From: JADCCX01 sp031378805
GTDB lineage: Bacteria; Pseudomonadota; Alphaproteobacteria; Rhizobiales; Beijerinckiaceae
Reading direction: 5' to 3'
NCBI GenBank assembly: GCA_031378805.1
Contig: JANNEO010000088.1
Location: 1 to 59,619 of the forward strand
DNA: 59,619 nt
The notes beneath the pieces were generated by a model that was not told where the DNA came from, ran no database searches, and saw only the letters and a program-made list of their open reading frames with translations. This document shows positions 23,895 through 31,711 of this stretch, one piece after another (the first letter of the stretch is position 1; every line of letters begins with the position of its first letter). A program made the translations under genes and the position numbers.

Positions 23895-24500
23895 ATGATC
23901 GCCCATACCCTCTATTTCATCCGCCATGGCGAAACCGACTGGAATGCCGAGGGGCGGTTGCAAGGACAGCGTGATATCCCTCTGAACGATCTGGGCCGCG
24001 TACAGGCGGCTGAAGCAGGTGTCATCCTCAAGACGCTGCATCCCCAGCCGGAAGATATCGACTGGTGGGTCAGCCCGCTGCTGCGCACGCGGGAGACAGC
24101 GGAGCGGGCACGCGATGCCATCGGCCTGCATCCCCCCTATTTCAAGACGGATGAGCGTTTGAAGGAACTCACCTTTGGCCGCTGGGAAGGCATGACGTGG
24201 AAAGACGTGCGCCGGGCAGACTCTGGTGGAGCTGCGCAGCGCGAGCGCGACAAGTGGAATGCCGTCCCTCCAGGTGGCGAAAGCTACGCCATGCTGACAG
24301 AGCGGGTGCGCGGGTTTCTGCCTATGCTGCGACAGGACAGCGTTCTGGTGTCCCATGGTGGCGTGGCAAGGGTGCTGATGGCCATGATCGGCGGCTATGC
24401 GCCGCACCGGGCGGCCACAGAAGAAATCTGGCAGGGCAGGGTTCTGGTGTTCACGAAAGGCGCTTGCCGCTGGAGGGGCGGCGGCAGCCACATCGACTGA
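23895..24500 (+). CDS. Histidine phosphatase (phosphoglycerate mutase-like) family protein
   Basis: A 201-residue protein with the catalytic RHG motif at LYFIRHGETDWNAEGRLQGQ and the second half of the site in SVLVSHGGVARVLMAMIGG (SHG). The arginines of WWVSPLLRTRETAERA and the acid in FGRWEGMTW complete the pocket. Family members act on small phosphate esters; the real substrate is unknown and cofactor-dependent mutase activity is unlikely at this length. It is probably in an operon with fabI. Confidence 0.9.
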   Translation: MIAHTLYFIRHGETDWNAEGRLQGQRDIPLNDLGRVQAAEAGVILKTLHPQPEDIDWWVSPLLRTRETAERARDAIGLHPPYFKTDERLKELTFGRWEGMTWKDVRRADSGGAAQRERDKWNAVPPGGESYAMLTERVRGFLPMLRQDSVLVSHGGVARVLMAMIGGYAPHRAATEEIWQGRVLVFTKGACRWRGGGSHID

Positions 24501-24505
24501 AACTG

Positions 24506-25225
24506 TCAGATCCGCGTGGTCAGCACCGTCAGCCACTCCGGCGAGATGTCGACCAGGAAGCCCTCGATCCGCTTGTCCAGGCCGCTGATCACCAGAAGGC
24601 CAGCCGTCAGGAGCACGGCACCGAAGATCATCTTGCCCTTGCTGCCCGCCGCCAGCATCCGGTTGCGCCAGCGTACCAGCGCTTCACGGGACAGCGAGCC
24701 CAGCAGGGCCAGCGGCAGCCCGGCGCCAATGCCGAAGACCAACATGGTCAGTGCGACCTGACCGAGATTCTCGCCCTTGGCCGCCAGCACCGACGCCGCA
24801 CCCAGTGTCGGGCCGACGCAGGGACTCCACACCGCACCCAACAGAAGACCCACGGAAAACTGGCCGCCGAGACCTGCCGTGGAGAAGCCGCCGAAGCGCT
24901 GCTCGACCCAGTTGCCCGCCGGACCGCCTGCCGCGGCCAGCCGCATCGAGATTTGCGGCACGACAAGAACGGTGCCGATGACGATCATCAGCACTGCCGC
25001 TGCGATACGGAACACATCGCCCGTCAGTCCAATCGAAAAGCCGATCGTGGCGATGAACATGCCGATGATCACGAAAGACAGCGCCAGCCCAGCCGCAAGC
25101 GCGAGCGGTCCCCTTCGGTGCTCGCCCGCTGCGGCCCCCAGCACGATGGGAAGGATGGGCAGTACGCAGGGTGAGAGCGTGGAGAGGACACCAGCAAGGG
25201 CGGCCAGGGCAAGAGTCGTGAGCAT
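24506..25225 (-). CDS. CcdA/DsbD-type membrane thiol-disulfide transporter
   Basis: A 239-residue integral membrane protein with six predicted helices. The two redox-active cysteines are in LSTLSPCVLPILPIVLG and VWSPCVGPTLGAASVL, as in CcdA and the DsbD core, which move electrons from cytoplasmic thioredoxin to the periplasm. The next gene in the operon encodes an exported thioredoxin-like protein, its probable partner. The target could be cytochrome c maturation or repair of oxidised envelope proteins; the pair alone does not say. Confidence 0.9.
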   Translation of the reverse strand: MLTTLALAALAGVLSTLSPCVLPILPIVLGAAAGEHRRGPLALAAGLALSFVIIGMFIATIGFSIGLTGDVFRIAAAVLMIVIGTVLVVPQISMRLAAAGGPAGNWVEQRFGGFSTAGLGGQFSVGLLLGAVWSPCVGPTLGAASVLAAKGENLGQVALTMLVFGIGAGLPLALLGSLSREALVRWRNRMLAAGSKGKMIFGAVLLTAGLLVISGLDKRIEGFLVDISPEWLTVLTTRI

Positions 25226-25245
25226 GGTGCGTCAACTCTATCCGT

Positions 25246-25647
25246 TCATATCGCGGATTTGAACAGCTTCTCGATGCCTGACGCCGTGGTGTCACCGATC
25301 GAGCGGCTGGTCTCGGTTGCGCCCTTGTAGGCGATGAGCGTGCTTTGCATGGTAACGTTGAGTGCCTTCAAGGCGTCTTTCTGGCTGTCGAAATCCACCT
25401 TCAGAATAATCACGTTCATGAACTCGGGCTTTTCAGTCAGCGATTTGATGATGGGCGCCTGTGCCTTGCAGGTCGGGCACCAGGGAGCGGACACCTCGAC
25501 CACGATGGGCCTGTTGCTGGCTTGTGCTGCTGCAAGGGTGGCAGCAGAAAACCTGGCCTCGCGCGATGTTGCCTGCGCGAAGGCGGCGGTTGCGGCGAGT
25601 GACAGCCAGAGGGCAAGAATGGTGCGGCGGTTGGTGATAAAAGACAT
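25246..25647 (-). CDS. Exported thioredoxin-like protein
   Basis: A 133-residue protein. The ATG at 25647 is chosen because GGAGG lies eight bases ahead. The signal peptide (about residues 1-25) has a twin Arg but no full Tat motif: MSFITNRRTILALWLSLAAT, ending AFAQ. The thioredoxin motif is APWCPTCKAQAPII (Cys57, Cys60), and the cis-Pro region is replaced by MQSTLIAYKG (Thr instead of Pro), which is unusual. It directly precedes the CcdA-like gene on the same strand, and the two very likely form a periplasmic reductase pair. Confidence 0.87.
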   Translation of the reverse strand: MSFITNRRTILALWLSLAATAAFAQATSREARFSAATLAAAQASNRPIVVEVSAPWCPTCKAQAPIIKSLTEKPEFMNVIILKVDFDSQKDALKALNVTMQSTLIAYKGATETSRSIGDTTASGIEKLFKSAI

Positions 25648-25805
25648 CGTGTCATCCTCCATGCGCTTGGGCATACAGACTCCGGTAGGCCCATGGTCTT
25701 GCTCCTGCATTACACGAAACGACCTTACGCTCTCACAAACCCGTCACTGCGATTTGACGGGAGTCGTGCAAGCGGCCAAAGAGGGGCGAGATAAAGAACC
25801 CGGTC

Positions 25806-26894
25806 ATGTCCCACAATACGTTTGGTCACCTCTTCCGCGTCACGACATTTGGCGAGAGTCATGGCCCTGCCATTGGCTGCGTCGTCGATGGCTGCCCTCC
25901 GGGCCTGCCTCTGACCGCGGATGACATCCAGCAGGATCTCGAACGCCGCCGTCCGGGCCAGAGCCGTTTTACGACCCAGCGCCAGGAACCCGATCAGGTG
26001 CGTATCCTGTCTGGTGTGTTCAACGATGACGCGGGCCAACAGGTGACGACGGGAACGTCCATCGGCCTGCTGATCGAGAACGTTGACCAGCGGTCCAAGG
26101 ACTATGGCGACATCAAGGACAAGTACCGGCCGGGCCACGCCGATTACAGCTACGACATGAAGTATGGCATCCGCGACTATCGCGGTGGAGGTCGGTCTTC
26201 CGCCCGCGAGACGGCGATGCGGGTTGCCGCCGGTGCCATTGCCCGCAAGGTCATCCCTGGTGTGACCATTCGCGCCGCCCTGGTGCAAATGGGGCCGGAG
26301 ATCATCGATCGTGCCCGCTGGGACTGGAATGAAGTGAACCAGAATCCGTTCTTCTGCCCAGACAAGGAGAAGGCCGCCTTCTTCGAAGGCTATCTCGACC
26401 GCATCCGCAAGGATGGCTCGTCGGTGGGGGCGGTGATCGAGGTGGTGGCGGAAGGGGTGCCTGCCGGTTGGGGTGCGCCTATCTACGGCAAGCTCGATGC
26501 GGATATTGCTTCGGCCATGATGTCGATCAACGCGGTCAAGGGTGTCGAGATCGGTGCGGGCATGGGCGCGGCTTCCTTGAAGGGCGAGGAGAACGCCGAC
26601 GAGATGCGGCTTGGCAATGACGGCGCCATACGCTTTTCCAATAACCACGCCGGGGGAATCCTTGGGGGCATTTCATCGGGCCAGCCCATCGTGGCGCGTT
26701 TTGCCGTGAAGCCGACCTCGTCGATCCTGACACCACGTGCCACCATCGACCGCTACGGCAATGAGACCGATATCCTGACCAAAGGACGGCATGATCCGTG
26801 TGTCGGCATCCGGGCTGTGCCTGTCGCGGAAGCGATGATGGCGATCGTGCTGGCTGATCATTTTCTGCGCCATCGGGGGCAAACCGGGCGGTGA
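25806..26894 (+). CDS. aroC: Chorismate synthase
   Basis: A 362-residue enzyme that converts 5-enolpyruvylshikimate-3-phosphate to chorismate with reduced FMN, the last common step to aromatic amino acids, folate and quinones. Signatures: GHLFRVTTFGESHGPAIGCV, RGGGRSSARETAMRVAAGAIARK and FSNNHAGGILGGISSGQPIV. The end reads VPVAEAMMAIVLADHFLRH. Normal length, all three PROSITE-type regions are present. It is followed by a family A repeat that may act as its transcript end. Confidence 0.97.
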   Translation: MSHNTFGHLFRVTTFGESHGPAIGCVVDGCPPGLPLTADDIQQDLERRRPGQSRFTTQRQEPDQVRILSGVFNDDAGQQVTTGTSIGLLIENVDQRSKDYGDIKDKYRPGHADYSYDMKYGIRDYRGGGRSSARETAMRVAAGAIARKVIPGVTIRAALVQMGPEIIDRARWDWNEVNQNPFFCPDKEKAAFFEGYLDRIRKDGSSVGAVIEVVAEGVPAGWGAPIYGKLDADIASAMMSINAVKGVEIGAGMGAASLKGEENADEMRLGNDGAIRFSNNHAGGILGGISSGQPIVARFAVKPTSSILTPRATIDRYGNETDILTKGRHDPCVGIRAVPVAEAMMAIVLADHFLRHRGQTGR

Positions 26895-26907
26895 TGAAGC
26901 CATTTTC

Positions 26908-27026
26908 CCTTCCCCCCTGGGGGAAGGTGCCCTGCGGAGCAGGGCGGATGAGGGTGAATCCCTGACGTCTGCGATTCTCCCTCATCCGTTCGCCAAGGGG
27001 CGACCACCTTCTCCCAGGGGAGAAGG
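26908..27026. repeat. Composite palindromic repeat, family A, copy 2 (after aroC)
   Basis: Outer hairpins CCTTCCCCC..GGGGGAAGG and CCTTCTCCC..GGGAGAAGG enclose GGATGAGGGTGA..TTCTCCCTCATCC. The left variable hairpin is CCTGCGGAGCAGG, shared with copy 4. The right arm (GTTCGCCAAGGGGCGAC) pairs as GTCGCC-type with mismatches. Confidence 0.88.
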
Positions 27027-27108
27027 ACAACAACATGCGCCTTCCCCTTTCTCTCCAGCCTGCTAAACAGCGCCATGCAGGATATTGCATCGCACAAGGG
27101 AGTTCACG

Positions 27109-28068
27109 ATGACGGGTCTGGTCACGGTCTTTGGCGGTTCGGGTTTCGTGGGTCGGCATGTCGTTCGCGCCTTGGCAAAGCAGGGTTGGCGGGTGCGCGT
27201 GGCGGTGCGGCGGCCTGATCTTGCGGGTCATCTCCAGCCCATGGGTGGCGTGGGTCAGATCATGTCGGTGCAGGCCAACCTGCGTTACCCTGACTCTGTC
27301 ATGCGGGCCGTGCAGGGTGCTGACGCGGTTGTGAACCTTGTCGGCATCTTGTTCGAGAGCGGGCGCCAGAGCTTCGAGAAGGTGCAGGCCGATGGCCCGC
27401 GCGCGATTGCGATGGCAGCAGAGAAAGCCGGCATCTCCAACCTCGTCCATGTCTCAGCGATTGGCGCGGACAGCCAGTCTCCCGCGGCCTATGCCAGAAG
27501 CAAGGCTGCAGGCGAGGCTGCGATTCTGGAGCACGTTCCCTCCGCCGTCATCCTGCGCCCGTCGATCGTCTTCGGCCCTGAGGATAACTTCTTCAACCAG
27601 TTCGCCACGCTGGCGCGATACCTGCCCGCGCTGCCGCTTATCGGCGGTGGCGAGACCAAGTTTCAGCCGGTGTTCGTGGGGGACGTTGCAGAAGCGGTCG
27701 CCACAGCCGTTGCGGGCAAGGCCAAAGCTGGCACGGTGTATGAACTGGGCGGACCTGCGGTGAAGAGCTTCCGCGAGATTCTTACCTATATCCTGGCCGA
27801 GACCGGGCGCAAAAGGGCCTTGATCCCTATTCCCTTTCCGCTTGCCGAATTGCAGGGCAAGATTCTCGGCCTGCTTCCCAAGCCACTCCTGACGCATGAT
27901 CAGGTGCTGATGCTGAAATCGGATACCGTGGTGTCAGAAGCTGCGCGCGCCCAGGGGCGCACGCTGGAAGGGTTGGGAATCGCGCCAGGTTCGGTGGAAT
28001 CCATCGTTCCGACCTATCTCTACCGATTCCGTGCTGCGGGCCAGTTTGACCGCGAAAAGGCGGTCTGA
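27109..28068 (+). CDS. Complex I NDUFA9-like NAD(P)-binding protein
   Basis: A 319-residue atypical SDR/epimerase. ATG 27109 has GGGAG six bases ahead. The nucleotide motif is VFGGSGFVGRHVVRAL (GGSGFxGxx), followed by VAVRRPD and VVNLVGILFESG. The catalytic Tyr-Lys is in AAYARSKAAGEAAI. VILRPSIVFGPEDNFFNQFA is the signature of the NDUFA9 branch, whose mitochondrial member is an accessory subunit of respiratory complex I. Bacterial homologues are soluble, NADPH-binding and of uncertain role, possibly ubiquinone-related. Confidence 0.88.
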   Translation: MTGLVTVFGGSGFVGRHVVRALAKQGWRVRVAVRRPDLAGHLQPMGGVGQIMSVQANLRYPDSVMRAVQGADAVVNLVGILFESGRQSFEKVQADGPRAIAMAAEKAGISNLVHVSAIGADSQSPAAYARSKAAGEAAILEHVPSAVILRPSIVFGPEDNFFNQFATLARYLPALPLIGGGETKFQPVFVGDVAEAVATAVAGKAKAGTVYELGGPAVKSFREILTYILAETGRKRALIPIPFPLAELQGKILGLLPKPLLTHDQVLMLKSDTVVSEAARAQGRTLEGLGIAPGSVESIVPTYLYRFRAAGQFDREKAV

Positions 28069-28083
28069 TCGGAAGCCTTAATC

Positions 28084-29403
28084 ATGACCGAGGTCGATGT
28101 CGTCATCGTTGGTGCGGGTCCAGCCGGGCTTGCAGCGGCGCTGGCTCTTCAGGATAGCGGACTTTCTGTCGCGCATGTCGAGGCCCGCGGCCGGATCGGC
28201 GGGCGAACTTGGACAACGACCATTGGGCGCCACAAGGGAATTGATATCGGTGCGCATTGGCTTCATGCGCGCAAGGCCAATCCGCTTGTGAAGGAGGCCA
28301 GACGCCTGGGTATCGGCCTCCGTTCCGCCGACAAGTGGCCAATTGTCATCGACGGCGAGGAGATCCTGGGAACCTGGGGCCAGATGCGACTCTGGCGGGC
28401 CTGGCGCAAGATCGATCGCGGCATTGTGCGCATTGCCGATGATCATCCTGAAGCTGCCGCCGAACTCGCGGTGGACCGCACGGACCGCTGGCAAATCCTG
28501 GCGGGGGAACTGCACGGCACCCATGCCTGTGGCATAGCGCTGAGCCATGTCAGCGCGGAGGATTTCGCCAATGCCGTGGATAGCGAGGACCGTTTTGTCG
28601 AAGGCGGCTTTGGTGCCTTGGTGGCGGCCGCCAGCCAGGGTGTCACGCCCAGCCTCGGCGTCAGTGTCAAGCGCATCCGGCAGGTGGCATCTGGCGTGAC
28701 GGTGGAGACATCAGCTGGCGATATCAGGGCTAAGGCCGTCCTGCTCACCATTCCCACGACGCTGATCGCCAATGGGTCCATCGCTTTTGAGCCTGGCCTG
28801 CCGGAGAGCCATCTTGAAGCGGCCCACGCGCTGCCCCACGGTGCTTATGAACGCCTGGTGTTCACGCTTGGCGACGATCCCTTCTGGGAAGAGCGGGACA
28901 GGGCTGTGATCCTGCTGAATGACGAGAACCACTCACTCTACATGCTGGCGGGTGGCGGCGGTCGGGGTGTGCATTTCGCCGATTTCGGAGGTGCCGAAGC
29001 GCGCGAGGTTGCCGCGAAAGGGGCTGAAGCTATGGCTGAAGTCGTCGAGAACTGGCTGGACTGCCAGGTCGGCTCCTCGGCGGCGAAAAGCCTGAAGATC
29101 GTGCATGGCAGCAACTGGAGCATGGATCCGCTTTCGCGGGGTGGATGGTCGGTCGCGCGGCCTGGCCATGCGATGGCGAGGCTGGCGTTGCGGGCACCGG
29201 TGGCCGAGCGGATATGGTTCACGGGCGAGGCGACAAGCGTCGAGCAATGGGGAACCGTTGGTGGAGCCTGGCTTCAGGGTATCCGCGCTGCCACGGAGAT
29301 CGAACGGTTCCTGACGCGTGGGCGGCGGCTGCCCTCCATGGCTGAGCTTTTTGGCTTCGCTGGGCGACGCGTCGCCAAGGCGCGGCCCCGCAACCTGACC
29401 TGA
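28084..29403 (+). CDS. FAD-dependent amine oxidase-like oxidoreductase
   Basis: A 439-residue flavoprotein. The dinucleotide motif is VDVVIVGAGPAGLAAALALQ (GxGxxG), then EARGRIGGRTWT (GG doublet). The body has the monoamine oxidase pattern: GAHWLHARKANPL near the start, a FAD ribityl contact in AHALPHGAYERLVF, and WFTGEATSVEQWGTVGGAWL close to the C-terminus. The last 35 residues are Arg-rich and probably disordered. The substrate is unknown; polyamines or phytoene-like lipids are possible. It lies 15 bases after the NDUFA9-like gene and 7 bases before glk, so the three are likely co-transcribed. Confidence 0.87.
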   Translation: MTEVDVVIVGAGPAGLAAALALQDSGLSVAHVEARGRIGGRTWTTTIGRHKGIDIGAHWLHARKANPLVKEARRLGIGLRSADKWPIVIDGEEILGTWGQMRLWRAWRKIDRGIVRIADDHPEAAAELAVDRTDRWQILAGELHGTHACGIALSHVSAEDFANAVDSEDRFVEGGFGALVAAASQGVTPSLGVSVKRIRQVASGVTVETSAGDIRAKAVLLTIPTTLIANGSIAFEPGLPESHLEAAHALPHGAYERLVFTLGDDPFWEERDRAVILLNDENHSLYMLAGGGGRGVHFADFGGAEAREVAAKGAEAMAEVVENWLDCQVGSSAAKSLKIVHGSNWSMDPLSRGGWSVARPGHAMARLALRAPVAERIWFTGEATSVEQWGTVGGAWLQGIRAATEIERFLTRGRRLPSMAELFGFAGRRVAKARPRNLT

Positions 29404-29410
29404 GCGCAGG

Positions 29411-30448
29411 ATGGAACGCCTTGCAGCAAAGCCCGTGGCGTTCCCCTTTCCGTGCCTGCTGGCCGATGTCGGCGGCACCAACGCGCGGTTCGCCTTGCTG
29501 GATGCGTCGCAAAGGCCGTTGTCGCCAATGGTGCGGCTTGATACGGCGGGCGAGAGCAGCTTCGCTGAAAAGGTTCGTCGAGCGCTTGCCGAAGGTGGAT
29601 TTCCCACGCCACGCTCGTTCCTGCTGGCTGTGGCCGGGCCAGTCGTGGGGCGAAAGGCAGTGTTGAGCAATGCCACAACCGCGAACGGTGCCCTGATGAT
29701 CGATGGTCCCCAGCTGGCGGATCAGCTCGGGCTGGAGCAGGGGCTTCTGCTCAATGACTTTGAAGCGCTGTGTCTGGCACTGCCTTTCCTGCGGGAGGGG
29801 AGCCTTATGCAACTTGGGCGTGGTGTTGGGTTTCCGGGCGGGCCGATGGCGGTGGTCGGTCCTGGCACAGGACTTGGCGTCGGTGGATTGTTGCGACCAG
29901 GCGCGGCCTGGTTGCCGGTTGCCAGCGAGGGAGGTCACGTCGGGATCGGGCCGGAAATGCCCGCGGAACATGCGGTGTGGCCGCACCTTGGCGACGGCGT
30001 GATCTCGGCTGAGGACGTGCTTTCGGGGCGGGGTCTCGTGCGGCTCTACCAGGCCCTCGCTGGCGTCGCGTCGATGGCGGATGGCGATGTGACACCTGCG
30101 GCCATTGCACACAGAGCACTGAAGGCCACGGATTCCCAGGCGGTGGATGCGGTCAGCCTGTTTTTCGGGCTTCTCGCCCGTTTTGCGGGCGATATGGCGC
30201 TGACCTTTGGTGCCAAGGGTGGGTTGTTCATCGGCGGGGGAATTGCGCCCCGATTCGCCGGAAGCTCCTGGCTTGGGGAAGCGGCATTTGCGGGGATAAC
30301 ACGCAGCAGGGGGCGGGCGAACGGTTACCTCGATGACATCCCCATCCACCTGATCACAGCGCCAGATGCTGCGCTGCAGGGGCTTGCCGCTGTCGCGTCA
30401 GTGCCTGATCAGTTCGCCCTGGATTATGTCAGCCGCGTCTGGCGCTGA
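29411..30448 (+). CDS. glk: Glucokinase (Glk family)
   Basis: A 345-residue ATP-dependent glucose kinase of the proteobacterial Glk family, not ROK. The phosphate motif is LLADVGGTNARFALLDA, and the sugar-binding region runs QGLLLNDFEALCLALPF. The adenosine/phosphate loop is VGPGTGLGVGGLLR; SEGGHVGIGPEM carries the conserved glutamate and histidine. The ending MALTFGAKGGLFIGGGIAPRF is typical. It feeds glucose into glycolysis or Entner-Doudoroff metabolism. It is convergent with ptsN with only four bases between the stops. Confidence 0.95.
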   Translation: MERLAAKPVAFPFPCLLADVGGTNARFALLDASQRPLSPMVRLDTAGESSFAEKVRRALAEGGFPTPRSFLLAVAGPVVGRKAVLSNATTANGALMIDGPQLADQLGLEQGLLLNDFEALCLALPFLREGSLMQLGRGVGFPGGPMAVVGPGTGLGVGGLLRPGAAWLPVASEGGHVGIGPEMPAEHAVWPHLGDGVISAEDVLSGRGLVRLYQALAGVASMADGDVTPAAIAHRALKATDSQAVDAVSLFFGLLARFAGDMALTFGAKGGLFIGGGIAPRFAGSSWLGEAAFAGITRSRGRANGYLDDIPIHLITAPDAALQGLAAVASVPDQFALDYVSRVWR

Positions 30449-30452
30449 CCGC

Positions 30453-30920
30453 TCAGGCCGCCTTGGAGGTTTCCACAGTCTGGGTCAGCAGGGCGTGGAT
30501 CACGTCAGCACTTTTCGAAGCGCGCAGCTTGGTGGTGATGGTGGGATTGCGCAGCACACGGGCGACTTTTGACAGTCCCTTGAGGTGATCCGCACCCGCA
30601 CCCTCCGGCGCGAGCAGCACGAAGACAAGATCAACCGGTTCGCCATCCAACGAATCGAAGGCAATCGGTTTCTCGATCCGGGCAAAGAGGCCAACGAGGC
30701 TTTTCAGTCCGTCGAACTTGCTGTGCGGGATGGCAATGCCACCGCCAATGCCTGTTGACCCCAGACGTTCGCGCTGCAGAAGGGCATCGAATATCAAGCG
30801 TGCCGGCAGGTTGGTGATGGTACTGGCCTGATCTGCGATCGCCTCCAGCAAGGCTTTTTTCGTGATCACGCGCACAGCGGGCATGATGCCCTGCAGTGCC
30901 AGTATATCGGTCAGTGGCAT
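30453..30920 (-). CDS. ptsN: Nitrogen-regulatory PTS EIIA component (EIIA-Ntr)
   Basis: A 155-residue EIIA-Ntr: LGSTGIGGGIAIPHSKFDGL carries the phosphorylated His66, and the following FARIEKPIAFDSLDGEPVDLVFVLLAPE is standard. The protein takes phosphate from the PtsP-PtsO chain and controls potassium transport, stress signalling and metabolism by protein contacts. It is the third gene of the rpoN-hpf-ptsN cluster on the minus strand, an order widely conserved in Alpha- and Gammaproteobacteria. Confidence 0.95.
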   Translation of the reverse strand: MPLTDILALQGIMPAVRVITKKALLEAIADQASTITNLPARLIFDALLQRERLGSTGIGGGIAIPHSKFDGLKSLVGLFARIEKPIAFDSLDGEPVDLVFVLLAPEGAGADHLKGLSKVARVLRNPTITTKLRASKSADVIHALLTQTVETSKAA

Positions 30921-31005
30921 CGTTTATTGCCCTTCGAGCGGGGATTGCCTGTTTGTCACCAGTGCAAGAGCCGCGCCATGTGTCCGAAATCTATCAACGC
31001 TTCAG

Positions 31006-31623
31006 TTAGCCAACACTTTGGGCCCGACGGTCATCCACATCTATCCAGCCGACGGAACCGTCTGTCCGTTCATGCAGGATGTTTACGCGCTCCGTTCCAC
31101 TGTTGCGGAACACGTAGCTGGAAAGACTGCTGCTCTCCATTCTGGTGATTGCGTCTTGCAACGAAACCCGCTCCAGCCGATCCACCCTTTCCGCTACGAT
31201 TGGTCTCGCTGAAAGGCCTATATCACTCTTTTCAACCGGTTCAATTTCAAACTCGGTGAGGCTGACGCCGTTTTCCACCGCGTCATCCAGTCCATCGCCG
31301 ATCTGGCTGCCACTGGAATAGGCCGTGCGCTTGCGCTTGTCGCGGCGCATCTGCTTGCCGATCCGCTCGACGATCTGGCTCACGCTGGAATAGGCGTCAT
31401 GGGCCGAGCCCGAGACGCGCATCACCGCGCCAGTGTCGAGATGAACCGTGCAGTCCGCGCGAAAGCCCGTGCCTTCCTTCTCCACCGTGACGCGGCTGCG
31501 GAAGCCACCATCGAAATACTTCACCACCGCATCGTGTATCCGTTCCTCCGCTTGACCCCTGAGGCTTGCGCCGATGTCGAGATTCTTGCCAGAGACACGG
31601 ACGTCCGACGTGCGTTGAAGCAT
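31006..31623 (-). CDS. hpf: Ribosome hibernation-promoting factor (long form)
   Basis: A 205-residue long-form HPF starting at ATG 31623 with a strong AAGGAGGAA ahead. N-terminal domain: LQRTSDVRVSGKNLDIGASL, EERIHDAVVKYFDG and TGFRADCTVHLDTGAVMRVSG, with DAYSSVSQIVERIGKQMRRDKRKR as the basic helix that docks on the 30S subunit. After a linker, the C-terminal dimerisation domain closes with RVSLQDAITRMESSSLSSYVF and ILHERTDGSVGWID. It pairs ribosomes into inactive 100S particles in stationary phase. Placed between rpoN and ptsN. Confidence 0.95.
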   Translation of the reverse strand: MLQRTSDVRVSGKNLDIGASLRGQAEERIHDAVVKYFDGGFRSRVTVEKEGTGFRADCTVHLDTGAVMRVSGSAHDAYSSVSQIVERIGKQMRRDKRKRTAYSSGSQIGDGLDDAVENGVSLTEFEIEPVEKSDIGLSARPIVAERVDRLERVSLQDAITRMESSSLSSYVFRNSGTERVNILHERTDGSVGWIDVDDRRAQSVG

Positions 31624-31711
31624 GGGCTTCCTCCTTCGCTTGTTGTGGCCAAGCGGCCCGCAAACCGAAGCAGCTTGGGCAGTATGAAGGTAGGAGTCCC
31701 GCCTTGCAGTG

